Origin: Sphingomonas sp. LY29
GTDB taxonomy: Bacteria; Pseudomonadota; Alphaproteobacteria; Sphingomonadales; Sphingomonadaceae
Assembly: GCF_035593985.1 (NCBI RefSeq)
Contig: NZ_CP141587.1
Location: 2,230,001-2,294,000, forward strand
Direction of reading: 5' to 3'
DNA length: 64,000 bases
Shown here: positions 6,432-14,849 of the stretch, one piece after another
How positions within the stretch are numbered: the stretch's first letter is position 1
Layout of the letters: each line of letters begins with the position of its first letter
Made by a program: the position numbers and the translations under genes
Notes under the pieces: model-generated
What the model was told of the DNA's origin: nothing
The model's input: only the letters and a program-made list of their open reading frames with translations
Databases searched by the model: none

Positions 6432-7729
6432 AGGCGCAGATCGAGCTTCCTCCGAAGCTCATTCCACTGTTTGCCAAACCGGCAGACTATCGAGTTTCAT
6501 GGGGCGGACGCGGATCGGGCAAGACCCGGACCTTCGCCAAAATGACCGCGGTTCGCGCCTACCAATGGGCGATGAAGGGCGACGAAGGCACGATCGTCTG
6601 CGGTCGTGAGTTCATGAACAGCCTAGCTGAAAGCTCGTTCGCCGAGGTTGAGGCTGCTATCAAGTCCGAGCCGTGGCTGTTGGATCACTTCGACCTTGGC
6701 GAGACCTACATCCGCACCAAGGATCACTTGCCGGGGCGTATCGACTATTCCTTCATCGGCCTTCGCCGCAATCTCGACAGCGTTAAGTCGAAGGCGAAGA
6801 TCAAGCTGCTGTGGGTAGATGAGGCAGATCCGGTAACGGACACGGCATGGGAAAAGGTTATCCCATCGGTCCGCGAAGAAGATTCAGAGATTTGGGTTAC
6901 GTGGAACCCGGAGCGGAAGAACAGCGCCACGCACAAGCGGTTCAGGCTGGACCCTCCCGATCGTTGCCTCGGCGTAGAGATGAACTGGCGGGACAATCCG
7001 TGGTTTCCCGCGATCCTTCAGCGCAAGCGCCTAGCCGACCAAGAGAAGCGGCCCGACAGTTACGACCATGTATGGGAAGGCGACTTCGTTGGGCTGGTTG
7101 AGGGTGCCTACTTCGTCAAGCAACTGATCGCCGCTCGCGCCAAGGGGCAGATCGGCGAAGTCCACGCTGACCCGTTGATGCGGATCAGAGCCTACTGGGA
7201 CATTGGCGGAACCGGCAACAACGCCGACGCCGTTTCCATCTGGATCACGCAGAGCATCGGTCCGCGCGTCTTGGTGCTGAACTATTACGAGGCGGTCGGG
7301 CAAGACCTGGCAACGCACGTCAACTGGCTGCGGGACAACGGCTACGGCAAAGCGGTCTGCATCCTGCCTCATGATGGCAAGACGCACGATAAGGTCTTTC
7401 CGGTCACTTACGAGAGTGAACTGAAGAAGGCGGGCTTCGACGTTGAGGTGGTGCCCAACATGGGGCGCGGTGCCGCTCTGAAACGCATCGAAGCGGTTCG
7501 CCGGCTCTTCCCGAATATCTGGTTCAACGAGGCAACGACGCAAGGCGGCTTGGAAGCGCTGGGCGCGTACCACGAAAAGCAGGACGAGGTTCGAGGAATC
7601 GGCCTTGGTCCCAATCATAACTGGGCGTCCCACGGCGCTGACAGCTTCGGGCTGATGGCCGTGCATCAAGAGACGCCACAAGAGACCGGGTGGGGAACCC
7701 TAACGAGGCAGCGCACCCGCGTTGTATAA
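6428..7729 (+). CDS. terminase large subunit (PBSX family)
   Basis: This 433-residue protein is the DNA-packaging motor. Walker A GGRGSGKT lies at residues 26-33, Walker B LLWVDEAD at 127-134 with catalytic Glu132, and the RNase-H-like nuclease domain starts with RAYWDIGGTGNNADA near residue 235, whose Asp would be a metal ligand. A further acidic site lies near LPHDGKTHDK. The length and arrangement are those of PBSX-type (Terminase_3/6) large subunits. It starts at GTG 6428 inside the stop of the small-subunit-like gene. Virion proteins follow directly downstream. Confidence 0.95.
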   Translation: MKAQIELPPKLIPLFAKPADYRVSWGGRGSGKTRTFAKMTAVRAYQWAMKGDEGTIVCGREFMNSLAESSFAEVEAAIKSEPWLLDHFDLGETYIRTKDHLPGRIDYSFIGLRRNLDSVKSKAKIKLLWVDEADPVTDTAWEKVIPSVREEDSEIWVTWNPERKNSATHKRFRLDPPDRCLGVEMNWRDNPWFPAILQRKRLADQEKRPDSYDHVWEGDFVGLVEGAYFVKQLIAARAKGQIGEVHADPLMRIRAYWDIGGTGNNADAVSIWITQSIGPRVLVLNYYEAVGQDLATHVNWLRDNGYGKAVCILPHDGKTHDKVFPVTYESELKKAGFDVEVVPNMGRGAALKRIEAVRRLFPNIWFNEATTQGGLEALGAYHEKQDEVRGIGLGPNHNWASHGADSFGLMAVHQETPQETGWGTLTRQRTRVV

Positions 7730-7743
7730 CCAGGAGACGACTT

Positions 7744-8241
7744 ATGGTTACGAAGGCAACGGCGGGTTCGACCGCCGCGGACAAGGCTGCCGACAAGGCG
7801 GCAAAGGCAGCAGCGGCTCCGGTTTCGGCCGACCGTCGCACTGCATCGGGCGGCAAGGGCGCTGGCCCTGCATCGTCGCTCAAGACCAAGGAACCGACGA
7901 TCAGCGGTGCAGCTGGTCCGGCCACGAAGAAGCTGGCCTACTCGGTCCAGATCCACACCGACGAGAAGGGCCTCGAAGTGTTCGAGCCTATCTCGGCTGA
8001 CAGCGGTGACGAAGCCGCCAAGATCGCGCTGGAGAAGAAGAACTTCCGCGGCGCGTCGGTTCGTGGCGTGACCCCGTACAGCGACCCCGATGCGAACAGC
8101 CTCGGCGGCGAGCGTGAAGCGGGCATCATGTACGCCAACGCTGAGAACCAGGGCGCGATCATCAACACGCTTGGCACCGAAGCCAACCGTGAAGCGACCG
8201 AGAAGCTCGGCAAGGCCGACGTCACCGAACTCGGCGAATAA
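7744..8241 (+). CDS. small phage protein with a repeated beta-alpha domain
   Basis: Start ATG 7744 has AGGAG at 7732-7736; an earlier ATG at 7690 overlaps the terminase and adds a non-protein-like segment, so it is rejected. The 165-residue product has an Ala/Lys-rich N-terminus, then a domain at about residues 62-105 (AYSVQIHTDEKGLEVFEPIS ... GDEAAKIALEKKNFRGA), then a polar tail. The same domain is the core of the next protein, 8294-8551. It may be a head decoration or minor head protein from its place before the portal gene, but nothing shows this directly. Confidence 0.65.
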   Translation: MVTKATAGSTAADKAADKAAKAAAAPVSADRRTASGGKGAGPASSLKTKEPTISGAAGPATKKLAYSVQIHTDEKGLEVFEPISADSGDEAAKIALEKKNFRGASVRGVTPYSDPDANSLGGEREAGIMYANAENQGAIINTLGTEANREATEKLGKADVTELGE

Positions 8242-8248
8242 CCTTATC

Positions 8249-8285
8249 GGGAGCGGGTTCCGGCTCGCTCCCACCTCTTTTTAGG
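8249..8285 (+). terminator. hairpin with T-run between two small head-region genes
   Basis: GGGAGCG (8249-8255) and CGCTCCC (8266-8272) form a 7-bp stem with a 10-base loop, followed by ACCTCTTTTT. It looks like an intrinsic terminator or attenuator. Because the structural genes continue downstream without another clear promoter, partial read-through is likely and could set the ratio between the protein at 7744 and the genes behind it. Confidence 0.55.
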
Positions 8286-8293
8286 AGCCTCAC

Positions 8294-8551
8294 ATGGCTG
8301 CCAAGCAAGACGAAACGCCGAACGCGACGTTCTTCCACCGCGAAGAGAGTCCGACGGCTGCATCCTCGCACAAGCGCCTTTATCGCGCATCGGGCGTCAT
8401 CTCGTATGACGTGACGGTCGCCAGCGGCATGGGCTTGAGCGTTGTTCCGATCGAAGCCGCGACGGGTGACGAAGCTGCCGAACTGGCGCTTGCCAAGTTC
8501 CCCGGTGGCAAGGTTGCTCGCGTCGAGCCGACCCCGCAGGCCGCTGCGTAA
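8294..8551 (+). CDS. small phage protein sharing a domain with 7744-8241
   Basis: This 85-residue protein starts at ATG 8294 with AGGAG at 8283-8287. Its core (SGVISYDVTVASGMGLSVVP, then TGDEAAELALAKFPGGKVAR) matches the domain in the preceding gene: both have a beta-strand pair followed by GDEAA.(I/L)AL.K and a final V..V.P strand. The two are probably paralogues. The stop at 8549-8551 abuts the portal start. Its function is unknown; a minor head protein is a guess from location. Confidence 0.65.
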   Translation: MAAKQDETPNATFFHREESPTAASSHKRLYRASGVISYDVTVASGMGLSVVPIEAATGDEAAELALAKFPGGKVARVEPTPQAAA

Positions 8552-10429
8552 ATGGCTTCCCCGGCCAAAGACTTCCGCGATTTGGTGGTCAAGCGCCGGG
8601 ATAGTTGCGTCAGTTACAAAGACGACAAGCCTAGCCGGGACCGTCGTGAAGCCCTGCGCTTCTACCGCGGTGATAATCTGGCGGATTATGGCGACAGCGG
8701 CGACGGTCTGAGCACCGTCGTAAGTCGCGACGTGATGGAAGCGGTGGAGAGTGTCATGCCTCCGCTGGTCCGTCCGTTCGTGGCGGGGGAGGAGGTGGTC
8801 TCGTTCGAACCGATTGAGAAGGCCGATCTACCGAGCACTGAGCAGGCTAATACCTACATCAACCATGTCTTCCGCCGTCACAACAACGTGCTGGACGTTG
8901 CTCAGACCTCACTCAAGGACGGCCTTCTCTTCCGGGAAGGTGTTGCCAAGACCGTCATGGAAGAGTGCGAGGAGGGCGGCGAGGAATACGACAACCTCGA
9001 CCAGACCGACCTCATGGCGCTGCTTGAAGAGAACCCCGATATTGTCGGCCCGATCACCCTCGACGAAGAGACCGGCCTTCATTCGGTTCGCTTGGCGCCT
9101 CGCAAGGTCAAGAAGTACCACGTCCACATCATCGCGCCGGAAGAGTTTCTTCGCGAAGAGCGGCTAGTGTCGCTCAAGAACGCGACTTTCCTCGGCCACA
9201 GCAAGCAGATGACGCTTGAGGACGTGATCGGGCTTGGCATCGACGTTGAGACCGCCAAGGGGCTTAATTCGGGCCGTCCCACCTCGGAAGAGACCGACGA
9301 TCGCTTCGAGGAAGAGGATGAACAGGAGTGGGATAGCGACGATCTGGCGCGTCCTGTTTGGGTTGATGAGTGCTATATCAAGTGCGACCCCGACAACACG
9401 GGCGCGCTGGAATGGCGCAAGGTGCTGTTGGGTGGATCGCAGAGCAAGATCCTCAGCAACGAGAAGACGGACGGGCATCCCTACTCGCACTGGACGCCGA
9501 TCCCCATTCCGCACAAGCTGACGGGCCTTTCCTACTTCGATCTGACTAAAGACATTCAGATGAACAAGACTGCCGTTCAGCGGGAGTCGAACAACGCGCT
9601 GTATCTGGCGAACCGTCCGATGCGCGCGGTCCTGGATGGCGCGGTCAACCTTGATGATTTGCTGAATCCCTCGGTCGGCGGCGTGGTTCGCGTGAAGGAC
9701 ATGGGCGCGATCCAGGCTTTGCCGAGCGGTGGCGACATTGCGTTCGGTGCCGCAGCGCAGATGATCGAATATTGGGACAGCGTTCGCGAGGCTCGCACGG
9801 GCGTCACCCGCTACAATCAGGGCATGGACAGCAACTCGCTGAACAAGACCGCTACGGGCATGAATATCATCGCCAGCGCGTCCCAGCAGCGGCAGGAGCT
9901 TGTTGCACGGCAGTTCGGCGAGTTTCTGCGGGATATTTTCGAACGCTTGCTGAAGCTGGTCGCTCAACACGCCGACAAGGCCGATGTCGAGCGCGTGACC
10001 GGCAAGCCGTTCGTGCCGTGGCCTACCTCGTATGACACGAACGTCAGCGTTGGCTTGGGAACGAACAACAAGGACCAGGTGGTCGGGCATCTGATGGCCC
10101 TGACCCAGATGTATGAGCGCATCATCACGCTTCAGCAGGGCGTCGAAGGCCCGCTGGTCACGACGACGAACCTTTACGAGGTGCTGAAGCGCCTTCCTGA
10201 AGCGATGGGGCTTAAAGGCGACTTTTTCACCGATCCTTCGCAGGAAGAGCAAGCGCCGGCCGAGCCTGAAGGGCCTCCGGTCGATCCAGAAGCCGAGACC
10301 GAGATCGCCAAGGCGCAGATCAAGGCCGAGAGCGCCGCGAAGGTGGCGACCATCCGTGGTCAGTTCGACCTCGCCAAACAGGCAGCGAATAACGGGTTTA
10401 TTGACCCGAACATGGGAGCGGCGCTGTGA
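8552..10429 (+). CDS. portal protein
   Basis: At 625 residues, located after the terminase and before scaffold and capsid, this is the portal, the dodecameric channel at the capsid vertex through which DNA enters and leaves. Features typical of podovirus-type portals include the opening YKDDKPSRDRREALRFYRG, long helices, the ALYLANRPMRAVLDGAVNLD region, and RTGVTRYNQGMDSNSLNKTA, a stretch conserved in many portal proteins. The C-terminal 60 residues are Glu/Pro-rich, then helical. The assignment rests on length, gene order and these segments; no enzymatic motif is expected. Confidence 0.88.
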   Translation: MASPAKDFRDLVVKRRDSCVSYKDDKPSRDRREALRFYRGDNLADYGDSGDGLSTVVSRDVMEAVESVMPPLVRPFVAGEEVVSFEPIEKADLPSTEQANTYINHVFRRHNNVLDVAQTSLKDGLLFREGVAKTVMEECEEGGEEYDNLDQTDLMALLEENPDIVGPITLDEETGLHSVRLAPRKVKKYHVHIIAPEEFLREERLVSLKNATFLGHSKQMTLEDVIGLGIDVETAKGLNSGRPTSEETDDRFEEEDEQEWDSDDLARPVWVDECYIKCDPDNTGALEWRKVLLGGSQSKILSNEKTDGHPYSHWTPIPIPHKLTGLSYFDLTKDIQMNKTAVQRESNNALYLANRPMRAVLDGAVNLDDLLNPSVGGVVRVKDMGAIQALPSGGDIAFGAAAQMIEYWDSVREARTGVTRYNQGMDSNSLNKTATGMNIIASASQQRQELVARQFGEFLRDIFERLLKLVAQHADKADVERVTGKPFVPWPTSYDTNVSVGLGTNNKDQVVGHLMALTQMYERIITLQQGVEGPLVTTTNLYEVLKRLPEAMGLKGDFFTDPSQEEQAPAEPEGPPVDPEAETEIAKAQIKAESAAKVATIRGQFDLAKQAANNGFIDPNMGAAL

Positions 10430-11760
10430 GGCTGGGGCTGGGCATCCGGCTTGGGCCGATTGGCGGCTTTGCCATGCCTTCGGGCTTGTCGTGGGACTCA
10501 AGCTATCCGGTTACTGTGCAGAGGTCTGGCACTGGTTACACCGTCGTCGAGCAGCCACGCAGTTACATTCCGCCTGAAGTGTTCTCAGGGACAACTTTCT
10601 ACGTCGATATTGCCACGGGCAGCGATGCGGATTCGGGATTGACCGAGGCGCTGGCAAAGAAGTGCATATATCTCGCCATCGCGGCGGGCAACGCGACGGG
10701 TGCGCCATTTCAGGTTATGGTCAAGGGCGGCAGTTACAACCGCGACTTCAACTTCAATGCCAGCGGCGGCGGCACCGTACCGACGCAGCATTGTGCGGTG
10801 ATCGGATATGGTGGTCGGGTTATTACGGGGTCGTATTCGGAAACGCACACTTGGGCTGCTGACGCGACCTTCACCAACACTTATTCTGCAACCCGCTCCG
10901 CTTGCACCCGCCTGTTTGACCGCCTCAACCTCGATGCTTTCGGGAATTATGCCGAGCTTACGCAGGTAGCCGACGCTGCGACCTGCAACACTACGCCGGG
11001 GTCTTGGGCGCAGGTTGGATCAATCGTCTATGCCCGTCGTCTCGACGGCGCACCCGTCACCCATGCCAACACCCGGACGCTCTTGACGGGTGAGGCGTGT
11101 CTGCTGGGTACTAAGACAATCTATCTTGAGGGCATCGACTTTGAAGGCGGCAACATCGTCGGCTGCATGAACGCCACGCAAACCGCGACGCGCAATATCG
11201 TCGCCGTGGGGTGCACGTTCAAATATGCTGGATCGGCGACCACTCCAAGCAATGACGGCGTGGCGGTCAACAACATGACGGGCCTCGCCGCGTTCTTCAA
11301 CTGTGAGGCTGACGCTAACTCCAAGGACGGCTTCAACAGCCACGCCAACACTGGCACTCACAACTTCCTGACCGTCAATTGCCGGGGCGAGGACAATGGG
11401 CGCTATGCGTCCACGTCCTGCAATGGCTTCACGGTCCATGAGGCTACCAGCGCGATTGATGTTGGCGGATATTACGGCGGGAATCGCAACGGTTCTGACT
11501 TTCACAACATCAATACCAGCAAGTGCTGGGCAATCGGCACGGAGGTTGTCCAAAGCGCGGCGGGCTACGCGAGCAATCTTGCGAACGCCTGCTTCACGGT
11601 CGGCGACACGGCGATCATCTGGGCCGAGAATACGCGCGCCACGGCCCAGAGCGGTGCGCGAGCTCTTCAGGCGGTGAACGGCACCATTCGCAAGCGCAAT
11701 CATACGACTGTCGCGGGGGCCGAGGTGGCTACCGGCACCGGCGCCATCGACAGCTTCTAG
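10426..11760 (+). CDS. parallel beta-helix tailspike-like protein
   Basis: The 444-residue protein starts by ATGA-type overlap with the portal stop. Residues 60-80 (YVDIATGSDADSGLTEAL) look like the start of a right-handed beta-helix; repeated short strands with Asn, Gly and Thr turns continue to the end (for example YLEGIDFEGGNIVGC, FLTVNCRGEDNGRY, HEATSAIDVGGYYGG). Such folds are usual in phage tailspikes that bind or cut surface polysaccharide. The N-terminal 30 residues (GLGIRLGPIGGFAMP) may attach it to the virion. The position between portal and scaffold is unusual for a tailspike. No catalytic residues can be assigned. Confidence 0.7.
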   Translation: MRLGLGIRLGPIGGFAMPSGLSWDSSYPVTVQRSGTGYTVVEQPRSYIPPEVFSGTTFYVDIATGSDADSGLTEALAKKCIYLAIAAGNATGAPFQVMVKGGSYNRDFNFNASGGGTVPTQHCAVIGYGGRVITGSYSETHTWAADATFTNTYSATRSACTRLFDRLNLDAFGNYAELTQVADAATCNTTPGSWAQVGSIVYARRLDGAPVTHANTRTLLTGEACLLGTKTIYLEGIDFEGGNIVGCMNATQTATRNIVAVGCTFKYAGSATTPSNDGVAVNNMTGLAAFFNCEADANSKDGFNSHANTGTHNFLTVNCRGEDNGRYASTSCNGFTVHEATSAIDVGGYYGGNRNGSDFHNINTSKCWAIGTEVVQSAAGYASNLANACFTVGDTAIIWAENTRATAQSGARALQAVNGTIRKRNHTTVAGAEVATGTGAIDSF

Positions 11761-11769
11761 GATTTTCGC

Positions 11770-12009
11770 ATGTCCGATCGCATCTCCCGCGCCCAGCGGC
11801 TCATCGACGACCCTCTATTGAAGGAGGCGTTCGAGAACGTCCGCGCCAGCGCAATTGCTGTGTGGCAGCAGACCAAGGCCGATGACGTGAAGGGCCGCGA
11901 GATGGCGTGGCTCACGGTCAAGGTGGTCAATCGTGTCGAGGGCGAGCTTCAGTCGATCATCGACGGTGGGAAGATCGCCGCGAGCCGGGTGCAAGCCCCG
12001 CTTCGCTAA
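11770..12009 (+). CDS. small helical phage protein
   Basis: This 79-residue, mostly helical protein (SRAQRLIDDPLLKEAFENVR ... MAWLTVKVVNRVEGEL) lies between the spike-like gene and the scaffold. Many podovirus genomes carry a small helical protein of this kind beside the portal. Head assembly or head completion would suit, but there is no direct evidence. The start at ATG 11770 lacks a strong Shine-Dalgarno. Confidence 0.6.
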   Translation: MSDRISRAQRLIDDPLLKEAFENVRASAIAVWQQTKADDVKGREMAWLTVKVVNRVEGELQSIIDGGKIAASRVQAPLR

Positions 12010-12048
12010 GTTTCCGCGCCAAGGCGCACAACCCAAGGAAAAATCACC

Positions 12049-13080
12049 ATGGAAGATACGGCGACCCCGGAAACGGGACCCGTTGACGCGCCCGCGTCGA
12101 TTGAAAGCGTAACTGCCGAGATCATGGCGGGTGGTGACGAAGGCCCTGCTGACAACCTGAAGGAAGTCACGCAGGAACTGGTCAATGAGGCCGAAGGACA
12201 CGGCGACTCCGTTACGGAACCCGAAACCGAGGAAGATGCGACCGATCCCGCTGAGGAAGCGGCCGACGAGACCGAGGAAAGCCCCCTTGAGGAAGCCATC
12301 GACGAGCAGCTAGTCACCGTCAAGGTGAATGGCGAGGAACGCCAAGTTCCGCTTGCCGAGGCGATCGCAGGCTACAGCCGGACCGAGGACTACAAGGCCA
12401 AGACCGCGGCGGTTGCGGAAGAACGGCGACAGCTTGAGGCCGAAAGGCAGCGAGTTGAGACCGAAGTGTCCGCAAAGTTTGCGAACCAACTAGAAGAAGC
12501 AACCAATCTCTTCGCCCAGTACGACCCTGTGCTTGCAGAAGCGCAGCGGATCGATTGGGCTGCCCTCAAGGCACAAGACCCGGCTGCATTTCTCGCTGCC
12601 CAGGATGCGGTGCAAGACCGCCTCTCTGCCATCCAGCGCATGAACCAGCAGGTCGCCGAGACAAGGGCGCAACATCAGCAGGCCCAGCAAGCTCAGATCG
12701 AGCAGGAGCGCGCACAGCGTTTCGACCAAGCCGCTGATGAGATCGTCAAGCAGCGTCCAGAATTAGCCGACGAGGCGAAGTTCAAGGCGTTTGCCGGCGA
12801 GACCGTGGAGTTCCTGAAAGGGGTAGGCTTCACCGGAGAAGAGATTGTCGATGCGCTGGACCATCGTGTCCTGACATTGGCCGACAAGGCGCGGCAGTGG
12901 GATGCTCACGTAGCAGCTCGCCAGTCGCTCCCCGAAAAGCGGGTTGTTCCAAAGTCGGCGGTTAAGCCGCTGACCTCTGACGGCACGGGTTCGCAGACCT
13001 CGAAACCCCGGTTTCCCAGCAACGCCACGCGCGAAGCCAAGGGCGACTGGATCGCACGTCAAATCCTAAATTCGGAGTAA
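12049..13080 (+). CDS. scaffolding protein
   Basis: The 343-residue protein has the make-up of a capsid scaffold. A very acidic, low-complexity N-terminus (residues 55-90, rich in Glu, Asp, Thr) leads to a long coiled coil (AAVAEERRQLEAERQRVETE and QQVAETRAQHQQAQQAQIEQ) and a basic C-terminal tail that would contact the capsid (SLPEKRVVPKSAVKP). It directly precedes the capsid gene. Start ATG 12049 has AAGGAAAAA upstream. Scaffold proteins are expelled or cut before packaging; no protease is visible in the window, so exit without cleavage is likelier. Assignment is from composition and position. Confidence 0.82.
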   Translation: MEDTATPETGPVDAPASIESVTAEIMAGGDEGPADNLKEVTQELVNEAEGHGDSVTEPETEEDATDPAEEAADETEESPLEEAIDEQLVTVKVNGEERQVPLAEAIAGYSRTEDYKAKTAAVAEERRQLEAERQRVETEVSAKFANQLEEATNLFAQYDPVLAEAQRIDWAALKAQDPAAFLAAQDAVQDRLSAIQRMNQQVAETRAQHQQAQQAQIEQERAQRFDQAADEIVKQRPELADEAKFKAFAGETVEFLKGVGFTGEEIVDALDHRVLTLADKARQWDAHVAARQSLPEKRVVPKSAVKPLTSDGTGSQTSKPRFPSNATREAKGDWIARQILNSE

Positions 13081-13085
13081 TCCCA

Positions 13086-14042
13086 ATGGCTGTTCCTACG
13101 AACACCCTGCTGACCTTTTCGATGGTCGGCAACAAAGAGTCGGTCCTCGACAAGATCACCAATATCTCGCCGACCGACACGCCGTTCACCACCATGGCCG
13201 GCACCGCCACGGCAAACGCCGTGTTCGACGAATGGCAGACTGACGCTCTCGCGGCGGCTGCCCAGAACGCCCAGCTTGAAGGCGATGACGTTACCTTCGC
13301 TGCTGCTGCCCCGACTGCCCGCGTGGGCAACCGGACGCAGATCAGCCGCAAGGAAATGATCATCTCCGGCACTCAGGAAGCGGTCGATTCCTACGGTCGC
13401 AACAGCGAAATGGTCTATCAGACCAGCAAGCGTCGGGACGAGATCAAGCGCGACCGCGAGTTCGTGCTGTGCTCGAACCAGGCGCCTGTCACCGGCAACT
13501 CGGCAACGGCGCGTCAGCTTCGTCCGCTGTGTGGCTGGATCACGACCAACGTCGATCGTGGTGCTGGCGGTGCGAACGGCACCAGCTCGGCGGCTGCTAC
13601 TGACGGCACCCAGCGCGCTCTCACGCTCGCCATGGTGACGACTGCCCAGCAGAACGCATGGACGCAGGGCGGCAAGCCCACGTTCCTGATGGCTGGTCCG
13701 AAGCAGCGCAGCGTCCTCACGACTGTCATGGGCGGTGCGGCGACCAAGTTCTACGCGGTCGAAGACAAGACCATGACGGCGACGATCCAGGCATTCGAAG
13801 GCGACTTCGGCATGGTCAAGATCGTCACCAACCGCTTCGTTCGCGGTGGTCAGACCGGCGCCGATCGGGAGATCTTCCTGCTCGACCCGTCGCTGTGGGA
13901 AGTTGCCTACCTTAAGGGCCGCAAGCTCTTGACCAAGGATCTTCCTTCGGCCGGCGATAACGAGAAGGGCATGATTTTGTCAGAATACACCCTGAGGTCG
14001 CTTCAGGAAGCAGGAAATGCTATTGTCGCAGACCTTAGCTGA
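13086..14042 (+). CDS. major capsid protein (SU10/DUF5309-like)
   Basis: The 318-residue protein begins MAVPTNTLLTFSMVGNKESV, followed by LDKITNISPTDTPFTTMAG and the long E-loop region DEWQTDALAAAAQNAQLEGD, a pattern seen in SU10-type HK97-fold capsid proteins. TQISRKEMIISGTQEAVDSYG, the spine helix KRRDEIKRDREFVLC, and a C-terminal domain ending ILSEYTLRSLQEAGNA fit the same family. It is the main building block of the icosahedral head. It lies 5 bases after the scaffold stop, consistent with high, coordinated expression. The family call is by recognition. Confidence 0.92.
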   Translation: MAVPTNTLLTFSMVGNKESVLDKITNISPTDTPFTTMAGTATANAVFDEWQTDALAAAAQNAQLEGDDVTFAAAAPTARVGNRTQISRKEMIISGTQEAVDSYGRNSEMVYQTSKRRDEIKRDREFVLCSNQAPVTGNSATARQLRPLCGWITTNVDRGAGGANGTSSAAATDGTQRALTLAMVTTAQQNAWTQGGKPTFLMAGPKQRSVLTTVMGGAATKFYAVEDKTMTATIQAFEGDFGMVKIVTNRFVRGGQTGADREIFLLDPSLWEVAYLKGRKLLTKDLPSAGDNEKGMILSEYTLRSLQEAGNAIVADLS

Positions 14043-14107
14043 TTGCTTTTGTAACTTGACTTAATCCGACTGGTCCGCATGATGGTTTCCTCAAAAGGGG
14101 AATTGTC

Positions 14108-14806
14108 ATGCGGACTTGTTCGATCGAGGGATGTGAGCGGAAGCACTTGTGCAAGGGCTACTGCGGTATGCACTACCAGCGCATGGTGGCGCACGGTTCA
14201 GCCACGGCGCCCGTTCAATATCGTGAGGCTGGGCGCGGATGTTCGATTGAGGGCTGTGACGGTCCGCATTCGGCCAAGGGTTATTGTCAGACGCATTATT
14301 CGCGGCTCCGTGACCACGGATCACCGCTTGCCGAAGTGCAGTTTCGCGGTCCCGATGAAGTCCGTTTCTGGGCAAAGGTCGAGAAGGCTGGCCCCGACGA
14401 CTGCTGGCATTGGAAAATCAAGAAGGGCCTCAACCAATATGGTCAGTTTCGTTCATCCGAACTGAAGCGGCCAATCGGTGCTCACGCCTTTTCGTTCTAC
14501 CTAGCAAATCATTACGTTCCGCCAGAGGTCATGCACAAATGCGATGTGCGGTCCTGCGTTAATCCGCGGCACCTTCAGGCCGGAACCCGCAAGCTCAATA
14601 TGGCCGATATGAAGGCCAAGGGACGCGCTCCCATCATCGAGCGCAAAAAGGGTGAGGCACACCACGCTGCCAAGCTCACGGAAGCAGACGTTCGCGCCAT
14701 TCGCGTCAGCACGGAAACCCACGCATCGCTCGCTCGCAAGTACGGCGTGACGGTTCAGGTGCTTCGCGCGGCGCGCATGGGAAAGACTTGGAAGCATATC
14801 GAATGA
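14108..14806 (+). CDS. HNH homing endonuclease with duplicated zinc-finger module
   Basis: The 232-residue protein opens with two similar Cys/His modules, at residues 4-30 (CSIEGCERKHLCKGYCGMHY) and 45-71 (CSIEGCDGPHSAKGYCQTHY), each ending in R..(A/D)HGS. The central HNH domain has GAHAFSFYLANHYVPPEVMH, then RSCVNPRHLQ as the catalytic His-Asn-His set. The C-terminus (KLTEADVRAIRVSTETHASL) is a DNA-binding helix-turn-helix-like module. Free-standing HNH genes of this form are selfish elements. It sits between capsid and collagen-like genes with 65 bases upstream, so it probably invaded here. Confidence 0.9.
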   Translation: MRTCSIEGCERKHLCKGYCGMHYQRMVAHGSATAPVQYREAGRGCSIEGCDGPHSAKGYCQTHYSRLRDHGSPLAEVQFRGPDEVRFWAKVEKAGPDDCWHWKIKKGLNQYGQFRSSELKRPIGAHAFSFYLANHYVPPEVMHKCDVRSCVNPRHLQAGTRKLNMADMKAKGRAPIIERKKGEAHHAAKLTEADVRAIRVSTETHASLARKYGVTVQVLRAARMGKTWKHIE

Positions 14807-14814
14807 GGCAGGTG

Positions 14815-14844
14815 CCTCCTGTCTGCGTATATTCTGACAGGAGG
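14815..14844 (+). promoter_or_regulatory. hairpin covering the Shine-Dalgarno of the collagen-like gene
   Basis: CCTCCTGTC (14815-14823) pairs perfectly over 9 bp with GACAGGAGG (14836-14844), with a 12-base loop. The second arm contains the AGGAGG ribosome-binding site of ATG 14850. In the folded state the site would be hidden. It could also act as a weak end signal for the HNH transcript, though no T-run follows. Confidence 0.55.
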
Positions 14845-14849
14845 GACTT

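Noticed and set aside
9164..10501. 445-codon minus-strand frame
   Set aside because: Antisense to the portal gene and not protein-like.
14050..14085. Promoter for the HNH gene (TTGACT near 14055)
   Set aside because: No acceptable -10 element at 16-18 bases; the match is only half of a promoter.
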